Shown here piece by piece: positions 56,831 to 64,000 of a DNA stretch of 64,000 nt. The translations under genes and the position numbers were made by a program. The notes below the pieces were generated by a model, which made no database searches, was not told where the DNA came from, and saw nothing but the letters and a program-made list of their open reading frames with translations. The stretch spans positions 186,001-250,000 of the forward strand of contig JADJYX010000001.1 in assembly GCA_016719535.1 (NCBI GenBank), read 5' to 3'. The stretch is from Rubrivivax sp. (lineage in GTDB: Bacteria > Pseudomonadota > Gammaproteobacteria > Burkholderiales > Burkholderiaceae_C). Position 1 is the stretch's first letter, and each line of letters starts with the position of its first letter.

Positions 56831-57297
56831 GTCGCCCCCTTGATGCTCCAGCAGTTGCCGGCTGGCGCGCCCTTGGGGTGCCCGGTGGTGGCGCGGGTGC
56901 CGGCTGAGTTGATGGTGTAGGCGTAGCCGTTCAGGCTGCCGGTGCCGGTGGCGGTGGCGGTGTAGGCGGCGCCGCCGCCTGCGATCACGCAGGTGATGGT
57001 GTAGTTCTGCACGCCGACCGGTGCGTCGATGGCGCACACGCTGGCACCGCCCACGGTGCGTTCGTAGCTGCCGCTGTCCTGGAAGCGCTGCTCCATCCGC
57101 GTGAAATACGACTGCAGCGCATCCAGCCCGGCCGGCACACGCGAGCGCTGCAGGTAGGCGGTGTACGCAGGCATGGCCACCGACGCCAGGATCGCGATGA
57201 TGGCCACGACGATCAGGACTTCGATCAGCGTGAAGCCGACCGCCGCGGCGCGACGGCTGCGGCGGATGGCTTGCTGGCAAAGGGTGCGCGAGGTCAT
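56818..57297 (-). CDS. pilE: Type IV pilin PilE-like
   Basis: The 159-aa pilin has a 21-residue leader, the cleavage motif VGFTLIEVLIVVAIIAILASVAMPAY with Glu5, and a C-terminal globular domain carrying four cysteines (SVCAID, TITCVI, GNCWS, ATCDA) that can form two disulfides. Such PilE proteins in a fimT-pilV-pilW-pilX-pilY1 operon are usually minor pilins rather than the major fibre subunit. It is the first gene of the leftward operon. AAGGAATG directly before the ATG leaves the ribosome site unclear. Confidence 0.88.
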   Translation of the reverse strand: MTSRTLCQQAIRRSRRAAAVGFTLIEVLIVVAIIAILASVAMPAYTAYLQRSRVPAGLDALQSYFTRMEQRFQDSGSYERTVGGASVCAIDAPVGVQNYTITCVIAGGGAAYTATATGTGSLNGYAYTINSAGTRATTGHPKGAPAGNCWSIKGATCDA

Positions 57298-57623
57298 GAC
57301 ATTCCTTCTTGTCGGGACTGCAGCGGGCACAGGACCGGCATCGGGCTCCGCTTGTGTCTGGGATTTCGGCACGGGGGCCAGCCGACTTGAGGGGGCAGTC
57401 GTATGCAGCCGTAACGCACCTCACGCCTGCTGCACGACCACCTGTGAGATCCGTCACGGAACGGCCGCATCGGTTGTGCTCGAGCACGCCGCGACCGACC
57501 GAAGCCAGGTTGGCGACCGCGCTTTCGCCTCGTCACACATCCGGCGTTAAAGCCGTCAAGTCGGCGCCGGCGGGGCCCATAGCCCGTGCAGTACCACGGA
57601 AATCCCGCCGCCCCGGGCTCACC
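57298..57623. other. Divergent intergenic region between the two minor-pilin operons
   Basis: These 326 bases separate the leftward pilE operon from the rightward fimT-like operon and must hold both promoters. I looked on both strands for a sigma-54 GG-N10-GC element, common before pilin genes, and found none that is convincing. There is no gene and no clear repeat. Confidence 0.5.
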
Positions 57624-58127
57624 ATGAACCCCGACCGACTGCCGACCCCCACGCGCCCTGCCGGGCGGCGCCACGCCCGAGCGCGCGGCTTCACGCTGGT
57701 CGAACTGATGGTGGTGATCGCCCTGGCCACCATCCTGCTCGGCATCGCGGTGCCGTCCTTCGTGCAGATGCTGGCCCGCATGCGCATCGAAGGCGCCAGC
57801 CAGAACCTGGCCACCGACCTGCAGCTGGCTCGCACCGAGGCCGTGCAGCGACGCGCCACCGTCAGCCTGGCGACGCTGGCCGACGGCAGCGGCTATGCCA
57901 TCACCAGCGGCGCCACCACGATCAAGACCGTTGCCTTCGCGGGCGGCGTGGGCTTCACGGGCAGCGTGACGGTCACCTTCGAGCCGCTGCGCGGGCTGGC
58001 CACCGCCGCCACGCTCACCGGCACCAGCCCCCGCACCGATGCCCAGCTGCGCATCAACAGCGACGTCATGGGCCGCGTGCAGATGTGCAGCCCCGGCGGC
58101 AGCTTCAGGGGCTACACGGCATGCTGA
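57624..58127 (+). CDS. GspH/FimT family pseudopilin, second set
   Basis: The 167-aa protein has the prepilin motif ARGFTLVELMVVIALATILLGIAVPSF with Glu5 after a 21-residue leader and the FimT/GspH body MRIEGASQNLATDLQLARTEAVQRRATVS. It closely mirrors the fimT gene of the opposite operon in type but not in sequence. It is first in the rightward operon, and its last seven bases overlap the PilW-like gene. Confidence 0.88.
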   Translation: MNPDRLPTPTRPAGRRHARARGFTLVELMVVIALATILLGIAVPSFVQMLARMRIEGASQNLATDLQLARTEAVQRRATVSLATLADGSGYAITSGATTIKTVAFAGGVGFTGSVTVTFEPLRGLATAATLTGTSPRTDAQLRINSDVMGRVQMCSPGGSFRGYTAC

Positions 58128-58807
58128 ATGCACACGCACCCCGGCGCGCCGCCGCGCGCGGCCTGTCGATCGTCGAGCTGATGGTGGGCGTGGCCATCGG
58201 CCTGATCGTCGTCGCCGCCTCCGTCCACCTGTCGGGCCGCAACATCGCCAGTTCGCGCAGCATGCTGACCGACATCCGCGTGGTGCAGGACCTGCGCGCC
58301 GTGGGTGACCTGGTGTCGCGCGACCTGCGCCGCTCCGCCTACTGGGGCAACGCCATTCTCGGCACCCGCAACACCCCCATCAACCCCGTGCCGCCGGCCA
58401 ACCCCTATGCCGGGGTGGCCGTCGCCGGCACCGACACCATCACCTACGACTTCTCGCGCGACGCCGCCGAGGACGATGCCCGGGGTGCAGGCGAAACCTT
58501 CGGTTTTCGCCTCAACCAGGGCCGCGTCGAGATGCAGACGGCCACCGACACCTGGCAGCCGGTGACCGACCCCAGCGTGGTGACGATCACCGATTTCGTC
58601 ATCACCCCGGTGGTCACCGTGCTGGCGCTGGGCCATCTGTGCCCGACGACCTGCCCGCCGGGCACGCCCAACTGCCCGACGGTGACGGTGCGCCGCTTTG
58701 ACCTGTTGCTGCGCGGCCAGTCGGTGCGCGACGCGGCGGTGGTGCGCGAGCTGCGCTCCACCGTGCGTCTGCGCAACGACCAGTTCGCCGGCGCCTGCCC
58801 CGCCTGA
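58121..58807 (+). CDS. PilW-like minor pilin, second set
   Basis: The 228-aa protein has the prepilin motif ARGLSIVELMVGVAIGLIVVAAS with Glu5 and the PilW-type continuation VQDLRAVGDLVSRDLRRSAYWG. A Cys/Pro-rich loop (HLCPTTCPPGTPNCPTVTV) near residue 180 could be disulfide-linked. It is shorter than PilW of the opposite operon (361 aa). It lies second in the rightward operon. Confidence 0.85.
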   Translation: MLNAHAPRRAAARGLSIVELMVGVAIGLIVVAASVHLSGRNIASSRSMLTDIRVVQDLRAVGDLVSRDLRRSAYWGNAILGTRNTPINPVPPANPYAGVAVAGTDTITYDFSRDAAEDDARGAGETFGFRLNQGRVEMQTATDTWQPVTDPSVVTITDFVITPVVTVLALGHLCPTTCPPGTPNCPTVTVRRFDLLLRGQSVRDAAVVRELRSTVRLRNDQFAGACPA

Positions 58808-58816
58808 GGTGCAAAC

Positions 58817-60121
58817 ATGAACCGGCTCCGCCCCCTTCGCGCCCAGCGCGGCATCGGCACCCTGGCGGTGACCATGCTGCTGCTGCTGGTGATCACCATC
58901 GTCGCCTTCTACGTCAACCGCAGCGTGCTCTTCGAGCAGCGCACCTCGGCCAACCAGGCGCGCGCCACCGCCGCGCAGGAGGTCGCCGAGGCCGGCATCG
59001 AATGGGCCACCGGCATGCTCAATTCGCCCTATGACATCGGCGCCGACTGCAACTTCCTGACCACCACCAACCTGTCGTTCCGGCGCCGCTACCTGCAGAC
59101 GCAGTACAGCGCACCGGTCAACCCGACCTCCGACGTGGTGCCGCTGGCCGGCGTGCTGCCGGGCTGCAAGATCACCGCCACCGGCACCACCTGCAACTGC
59201 CCGGCCACCGCGGTGGCGGCCTCGCTGGGCGCCAACGTCGAGCCCGGCTTCACGGTCGCCTTCGAGGCCGTGGCCGGCGATCCCGAGGCCGTGCGCGTCA
59301 CGTCCTGGGGCTGCTCGGCGCGGGACGCCGCCTGCACCGGCGCCGACAGTGCCAATGCCGAGGCCAGCGCCCGCGTGACCGTGATCCTGAAGATGCGGCC
59401 GCTGCTGCGCGCCGTGCCCTCGGCCCCGCTGACCTGCGGCACCACCTGCGACCTCGGCGGCTCGTTCAACATCGTCAACAGCGACGTGGCCACCAACGGC
59501 ATCCTCGTCAATGCCGGCAACAACATCGTCGAGGGACCGGGCGTGTCCTACTCGACCCTGCCGGGCCAGCCCGCGGCCAATGCGCTGGTGGGATCCGACG
59601 CATCGCTGTCGGCGCTGTCGAGCGCCGACCCGACCTGCAACAACTCGAGCATGTTCCGCGCCTATTTCGGCTCGACGATGCAGCAGTATGCCGAGGCGCC
59701 CAATACCAAGACGCTGTCCTGCGGCAGCGCGGCCGACTGCAAGACCAAGCTGCTGGGGGCCTACAACGACGGCTGGCGCAACTTCTATTTCTCGTCCGAC
59801 CTGCACCTCAGCGGCAACCAGGTGCTGGGCAGCTCGGCCGATCCGGTGACCATCGTCACGCCCAACGCGATCGACATCAATGGCACCTGGGACGTCTACG
59901 GCCTGATCTTTTCCAACAGCGCCACCTGGAACGACCTCGGCACCGGCGCCGCCAACATCCGCGGCGCGCAGATCTCGTGCGCCGGCTACCGCAACAACGG
60001 CAACGGCACCATCACCTACGACCCCGATGCGCTGAAGAACGGGCGCCGCAACTCGGCGCTGATGGTGCGCGTGCCGGGCAGCTGGCGCGACTATCGCGAC
60101 AACACGGACGTCCTGCCATGA
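58817..60121 (+). CDS. PilX-like minor pilin with enlarged C-terminal domain
   Basis: The 434-aa protein has a short leader and hydrophobic helix RGIGTLAVTMLLLLVITIVAFYVNRSV, without Glu5, and the PilX-like ANQARATAAQEVAEAGIEWATG. The C-terminal part is much longer than in PilX (175 aa in the opposite operon) and rich in Cys, Thr and Asn, with SSDLHLSGNQVLGSSADPVTIVT recalling a beta-solenoid-like adhesive domain. It may take over a tip role, as no pilY1 lies in this operon. This is inference. Confidence 0.8.
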   Translation: MNRLRPLRAQRGIGTLAVTMLLLLVITIVAFYVNRSVLFEQRTSANQARATAAQEVAEAGIEWATGMLNSPYDIGADCNFLTTTNLSFRRRYLQTQYSAPVNPTSDVVPLAGVLPGCKITATGTTCNCPATAVAASLGANVEPGFTVAFEAVAGDPEAVRVTSWGCSARDAACTGADSANAEASARVTVILKMRPLLRAVPSAPLTCGTTCDLGGSFNIVNSDVATNGILVNAGNNIVEGPGVSYSTLPGQPAANALVGSDASLSALSSADPTCNNSSMFRAYFGSTMQQYAEAPNTKTLSCGSAADCKTKLLGAYNDGWRNFYFSSDLHLSGNQVLGSSADPVTIVTPNAIDINGTWDVYGLIFSNSATWNDLGTGAANIRGAQISCAGYRNNGNGTITYDPDALKNGRRNSALMVRVPGSWRDYRDNTDVLP

Positions 60122-61239
60122 CATCGAACCCGAAGCGGCCCCGCGTGGCCGGATCGCAGCGCGGCTTCACGATCATCGAGGCGCTGGTGGCGCTGGCGGT
60201 GGTGGCCTTCGGCATGCTCGGCGTGGTCGGCCTGCAGGCGCTGATGGCGCGCAATGCCGACGTCGCCAAGCAGCGTTCCGAGGCCACGCGGCTGGCGCAG
60301 CAGCAGATCGAGTCGCTGCGCGCCTACACCACCATCGCCGTGGCCGCCAGCCAGGCGTCGTGGAACGGCATGACCAGCGGCAACGATGCCGCCACCACCA
60401 ATGCCAGCTTTGCCCGCGCCTGGACGGTGGCCGGCAGCGCGTCCGACCCCATGCGCCGCGTCAGCGTCAATGTGGCCTGGACCGACCGCGCCGGCGATGC
60501 CCAGCAGGTGACGCTGAATTCGGTGATCTCGAAGACCGACCCCGCCGACAGCGGCTTGCTCGGCTTCCCGCTGCCGCAGAATACGACGCTGAAGCGGCCC
60601 AAGAACCGCAACCTCAACATCCCGGTGCCGGCACTGGACCTGGGCGGCGGCAAGAGCGTCTACCAGCTGGCCAACAACTTCGCAGTGGTGTTCAGCAACG
60701 ACACCGGCTATGTGGTGATGAAGTGCAACTTCGTCGTCGCCAACGCGGCGGATCTCGTCAACTGCGCCCAGTATTCGGCCTTCATCCTGGCAGGCTATGT
60801 GTCGCTGCACAACGCGGCGGCCTTTCCCGCCGGCCTGGCCATCAAGACCGGCGACGTGGCCGGCACCACCAGCACCAGCTGCACCCTGGGCAATGCGGTC
60901 GACCAGAACGACGGCAGCGCCATCGCCGGCTACAAATACTACCTGTGCGTGATGGAGGTCCCGGCCAACGGCAGCTGGTCGGGCACGGTGCGCCTGGCCG
61001 GCATGGACAGCGGCGTCGACCGCCTGGTGTGCCGCTTCCAGTTTCCGGCCGTCGCCGGCATCACGCCCAATGCGCGCAACGTGCAGCCCTACGCCACGGT
61101 GAAGGAATCGCTGGACAACCAGAACTACGTCATCACCGGCAACGCCGCCTGCCCGACCGTCAGCAGCCTGGTGACCACGCTGCACCAGGATTGCCGCGCC
61201 AGCAACGCCAGCCGCGCAACGCACTGCCCGGCGCCCTGA
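60118..61239 (+). CDS. PilV-like minor pilin with extended C-terminus
   Basis: The 373-aa protein has the prepilin motif QRGFTIIEALVALAVVAFGMLGVVGLQ with Glu5 and the PilV continuation QRSEATRLAQQQIESLRAY. At 373 aa it is far longer than typical PilV (about 140-200 aa). The extra region beyond residue 155 begins at the NTTLKRPKNRNLNIPVPA stretch and includes several Cys and beta-rich segments, suggesting an added globular or adhesive domain. It is the last gene of the rightward operon, coupled by ATGA to the PilX-like gene. Confidence 0.82.
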   Translation: MTSNPKRPRVAGSQRGFTIIEALVALAVVAFGMLGVVGLQALMARNADVAKQRSEATRLAQQQIESLRAYTTIAVAASQASWNGMTSGNDAATTNASFARAWTVAGSASDPMRRVSVNVAWTDRAGDAQQVTLNSVISKTDPADSGLLGFPLPQNTTLKRPKNRNLNIPVPALDLGGGKSVYQLANNFAVVFSNDTGYVVMKCNFVVANAADLVNCAQYSAFILAGYVSLHNAAAFPAGLAIKTGDVAGTTSTSCTLGNAVDQNDGSAIAGYKYYLCVMEVPANGSWSGTVRLAGMDSGVDRLVCRFQFPAVAGITPNARNVQPYATVKESLDNQNYVITGNAACPTVSSLVTTLHQDCRASNASRATHCPAP

Positions 61240-61263
61240 GCGGCCCGGGTCAAGGGTGAGCTC

Positions 61264-62331
61264 TCAGCCGTCGAAGAGATCGTCGCCGCCGCGCGGCGGC
61301 GCCACCAGCCCCAGGTGGCGCCAGGCCGCCTGCGTGGCAATGCGCCCGCGCGGCGTGCGCTGCAGGAAGCCCTGCTGGATCAGGTAGGGCTCGATCACGT
61401 CCTCGATCGTGCCGGCCTCCTCGCCGATGGCGGCGGCCACGTTCTCCAGCCCCACCGGGCCGCCGTCGAAGCGGTGGATCACCGCCTCCAGCAGCTTGCG
61501 GTCCATGAGGTCGAAGCCCTGCGGGTCGACATCGAGCATCTTCAGCGCGCGGTCGGCGATGCCGACGTCGATGGCGCCCGTGCCCTTGACCTGCGCATAG
61601 TCGCGCACCCGCCGCAGCAGCCGGTTGGCGATGCGCGGCGTGCCGCGGCTGCGGCGCGCGATCTCCAGCGCACCGGCAGGGTCGATCGGCACGCTGAGCA
61701 GCACCGCCGAGCGCGCGACGATGCGCGTCAGCTCCTCGGGCGTATAGAACTCCAGCCGCGCGACGATGCCGAAGCGGTCGCGCAGCGGGTTGGTCAGCAT
61801 GCCGGCGCGCGTGGTGGCGCCCACCAGCGTGAAGGGCTGCAGGTCGAGCTTGATGCTGCGCGCGGCCGGGCCCTCGCCGATCATGATGTCGATCTGGTAG
61901 TCCTCCAGCGCCGGGTAGAGGATCTCCTCGACCACCGGGGAGAGGCGGTGGATCTCGTCGATGAAGAGCACGTCGTTCTTCTCGAGGTTGGTCAGCAGCG
62001 CCGCCAGGTCCTTGGGCTTTTCCAGCACCGGGCCGCTGGTCTGGCGCAGGTTGACGCCCAGCTCGGCGGCGATGATGTGGGACAGCGTGGTCTTGCCCAG
62101 CCCCGGCGGGCCGAACAGCAGCACATGGTCCAGCGCCTCGGCGCGGTGCTTGGCCGCGCCGATGAAGATCTCCAGCTGCTCGCGTGCCTTGACCTGGCCG
62201 ACATAGTCCTGCAGCTGCTTGGGCCGCAGCGCGCGCTCGATGGCCTCCTCGCCCGGCGAGGCGGGCGCCGCGCTGACCACGCGCCGCGTGCGCGCCGGCT
62301 CGGGCAGGAAGTCGTCCGTCTGGATGGCCAT
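61264..62331 (-). CDS. ruvB: Holliday junction branch migration DNA helicase RuvB
   Basis: The 355-aa AAA+ ATPase has RALRPKQLQDYVGQVKAREQLEIFI, Walker A GPPGLGKTTLSHIIA, Walker B FIDEIHRLSPVVEE, sensor GATTRAGMLTNPLRDRFG and a C-terminal winged helix ending YLIQQGFLQRTPRGRIAT. With RuvA and RuvC it drives branch migration of Holliday junctions in recombination and repair. ruvA and ruvC are not in this window. It is convergent with the minor-pilin operon and divergent from the DUF2946 gene. Confidence 0.97.
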   Translation of the reverse strand: MAIQTDDFLPEPARTRRVVSAAPASPGEEAIERALRPKQLQDYVGQVKAREQLEIFIGAAKHRAEALDHVLLFGPPGLGKTTLSHIIAAELGVNLRQTSGPVLEKPKDLAALLTNLEKNDVLFIDEIHRLSPVVEEILYPALEDYQIDIMIGEGPAARSIKLDLQPFTLVGATTRAGMLTNPLRDRFGIVARLEFYTPEELTRIVARSAVLLSVPIDPAGALEIARRSRGTPRIANRLLRRVRDYAQVKGTGAIDVGIADRALKMLDVDPQGFDLMDRKLLEAVIHRFDGGPVGLENVAAAIGEEAGTIEDVIEPYLIQQGFLQRTPRGRIATQAAWRHLGLVAPPRGGDDLFDG

Positions 62332-62398
62332 CCAGTGATTATCGTCGGCGTGAACTGGATCAAGTCGGCGGCGCGCGGCCGCGCCTAGACTGCGCCGC

Positions 62399-62788
62399 GT
62401 GTCTGCCCTGCGTCGCCACCACCGCCTGAGCGCCTGGATCGCCATCGTCGCGATGCTGGCCTTCGCGCTGCTGCCGACGATCTCCCGCGCCACCGCGCTG
62501 GCCCAGGGCGGCACGGCCTGGGCCGAGGTCTGCACGCCGCTGGGCATGCAGTGGGTCTCGGCCGACGGCGAACGCCTGGGCGGCCCACCCGGCGGCGCCT
62601 CGCCGTCGATGGATTCCTGCCACTTCTGCCAGCTGGCCGCGGCCGGAGCGGCCCCCCTGCCCGCGGCGCCGCCGCTGCTGCTGCTGCCCGCGGGCAGCGA
62701 GCAGCCGCCGCGGCTGTTCCTGCAGGCCGCGCGCACGCTGCATGCGTGGCGCAGCGCGCAGCCGCGCGCACCCCCCGTCCTCTCCTGA
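62399..62788 (+). CDS. DUF2946 family protein
   Basis: The 129-aa protein starts at a GTG, with a signal-anchor helix (AWIAIVAMLAFALLPTISRA) and the family's VCTPLGMQWV and C-terminal CxxC motif DSCHFCQL. DUF2946 proteins are typically found directly before TonB-dependent receptors and in copper-related clusters. The function is not proven; metal handling through the CxxC is inference. The TonB receptor begins 114 bases downstream, supporting the association. Those 114 bases show no gene. Confidence 0.85.
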   Translation: MSALRRHHRLSAWIAIVAMLAFALLPTISRATALAQGGTAWAEVCTPLGMQWVSADGERLGGPPGGASPSMDSCHFCQLAAAGAAPLPAAPPLLLLPAGSEQPPRLFLQAARTLHAWRSAQPRAPPVLS

Positions 62789-62902
62789 TCCCCCGAGCCT
62801 GACCGCCTCCGGCGCCGCAACGACGGCGCGGACGCGGTCCTTCCTTGGCCTGCGCCGCTGCCTGCCTGCCTGCAGGGCCGCGGCGGATCCGGAGCGACTG
62901 TC

Positions 62903-64000
62903 TTGAATCCGATCGAACGCGTCGTGCGCGCCATGACGCACCTGAACCTGGGCGCCTGCCTGGCGCTGGCGGGCACCGCCGTGCTGGCCCAGACCGCCGC
63001 CGGCCCGCAGCGCATCGTCGTCACCGGTTCGACCATCGACGACCGCTTCGGCGACGACCTGCGCGAACCTTCGTCCACCGTCAACCTCTCGGGTCGCCGC
63101 GTCGAGTCCGAGCATGCCGAGAACCTGATCCAGGTCCTGAAGGCGATCCCGGGCGTGACCATCGACACCTCCGGCGGCGACGAGCTGAAGATCAAGTTCC
63201 GCGGCGTCGAGAACCAGCGCTACATGGGCGAGAAGCCCGGCGTGGCGATCGTCATCGACGGCGTGCCGGTATTCGAGCGCACCGGCAAGGTCAATATCAA
63301 CCTCGACAACATCCAGAGCATCCGCGTCGTCAAGGGCGGCGCCAGCTATCTGTTCGGCGAGGACGCGCTCGCCGGCGCGGTGATCATCACCACCAAGCGT
63401 GGCGCGGCGCACGCCGGCGGCGCGGTCGAGCTCGACCGCGGCGCCTTCGGCTACCGCCGCCGCCTGGGCCGCCTGGGCTTTGCGTCGGGCCCTTTCAGCG
63501 GGCATGTGCAGGCCTCGGACCGCGCATCGGACGACTGGCACTTCCAGTCCGACTACCAGGCCAGGGCGCTGACCGGCAACCTGCGCTGGACGCCCGACGA
63601 GCGCTCCGACCTCACGCTGGGCATCGAGAAGGAGGACCGCTTCCGCGACAAGCACGGCACCGTGACCGGCGTCACCCAGGCGCTGGAGGATCCGCGCGGA
63701 ACGCTGGGCCGCGACTATGCGCGCCACTTCGACGTCGGGCTGCAGCGCAGCAACCTGACCTGGTCACGCGACCTCTCCGACACCAGCAACCTGCTGGCCC
63801 TGGTCTACGAATATACCGACCACACGGTGTTCTGGAGCGCGCCGCAGCGCTTCACGGCCACCGGTGCGCCGGTCAGCGCCAGCGACGCCTACACCACGCA
63901 CAACGACTACGACCAGCGCCAGCGCGGCGCCAAGGCCGAGTGGCGCGCCACGCTGGGCGGCCTGGCGGTGATGGGCGGCGGCGAGCTCAAGCGCAACCGC
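62903..64000 (+). CDS. TonB-dependent outer-membrane receptor (3' part outside window)
   Basis: The 366 visible residues comprise a signal peptide (ALAGTAVLAQTA), a TonB-box-like segment RIVVTGSTIDD, the plug domain (LIQVLKAIPGVTIDTSGGDELKIKFRG, then VVKGGASYLFGEDALAGAVII) and the first strands of the 22-strand barrel. The TTG at 62903 is preferred because GGAG lies eight bases upstream; ATG 62933 is the in-frame alternative. It takes up a scarce nutrient using TonB energy. The neighbouring DUF2946 suggests copper or another metal complex. Confidence 0.88.
   Translation, partial: MNPIERVVRAMTHLNLGACLALAGTAVLAQTAAGPQRIVVTGSTIDDRFGDDLREPSSTVNLSGRRVESEHAENLIQVLKAIPGVTIDTSGGDELKIKFRGVENQRYMGEKPGVAIVIDGVPVFERTGKVNINLDNIQSIRVVKGGASYLFGEDALAGAVIITTKRGAAHAGGAVELDRGAFGYRRRLGRLGFASGPFSGHVQASDRASDDWHFQSDYQARALTGNLRWTPDERSDLTLGIEKEDRFRDKHGTVTGVTQALEDPRGTLGRDYARHFDVGLQRSNLTWSRDLSDTSNLLALVYEYTDHTVFWSAPQRFTATGAPVSASDAYTTHNDYDQRQRGAKAEWRATLGGLAVMGGGELKRNR

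Noticed and set aside
57298..57623. A sigma-54 promoter for pilE
   Set aside because: No GG-N10-GC element with a good match on either strand.
62789..62902. A cobalamin riboswitch before the TonB receptor
   Set aside because: No B12-box or adenosylcobalamin riboswitch core was found; DUF2946 points to a metal such as copper instead.

Overview
This is a GC-rich, densely coded window from a betaproteobacterium. Gene content and order (glnE beside a nitrilase-family gene, recQ followed by uvrA, ruvB, moaC, pcaF, a type IV pilin cluster, many overlapping ATGA start/stop pairs) fit Burkholderiales, probably the Rubrivivax/Leptothrix/Ideonella group. The genus is inference. No rRNA, tRNA, CRISPR array, integrase or insertion sequence was seen.

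Layout. 0-5 kb: a truncated nitrilase-family amidase, glnE, a DMT exporter and a glutathione S-transferase. 5-15 kb: a light/photo-oxidative block. A LitR/CarH-type B12 regulator and a di-iron desaturase-like protein run leftward. A secreted glutathione peroxidase and a tightly coupled eight-gene operon (FAD oxidoreductase, DUF1365, cyclopropane-fatty-acid synthase, chalcone isomerase-like, MFS, DUF3833 lipoprotein, SDR, NTF2-like) run rightward. A near-identical palindrome lies upstream of both the regulator and the operon. 15-22 kb: corA, hydrolases, a VOC protein, a histidine phosphatase, an orphan peptide-binding protein, a CDGSH protein and an Old Yellow Enzyme. 22-29 kb: a leftward block of RND adaptor, RND pump, DUF2892, CsoR-family repressor, OsmC and SLAC1/TDT channel. 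It starts from a promoter whose spacer is filled by a palindrome and which would make an almost leaderless mRNA. 29-35 kb: ssb, recQ (frameshifted as sequenced), uvrA (with an in-frame palindromic insertion) and a methyltransferase convergent into the uvrA end. 35-44 kb: M48 protease, moaC, a membrane diguanylate cyclase, a PglL/Wzy-type ligase and a small catabolic operon. 44-46 kb: an inverted-repeat region and pcaF. 46-51 kb: HD-GYP and GGDEF-EAL c-di-GMP proteins, DUF1840 and a phosphatase. 50.8-61 kb: two divergent minor-pilin operons, one with pilE and pilY1. 61-64 kb: ruvB, DUF2946 and a truncated TonB-dependent receptor.

How it works together. Three themes stand out: light/singlet-oxygen defence of membrane lipids, a thiol-sensor-controlled efflux block, and surface motility (type IV pili, c-di-GMP enzymes and a possible pilin-glycosylating ligase). 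Data-quality flags are two poly-G stretches (14848-14947 and 44533-44592) and the one-base frameshift at a seven-G run in recQ. All three look more like sequence or assembly problems than biology.
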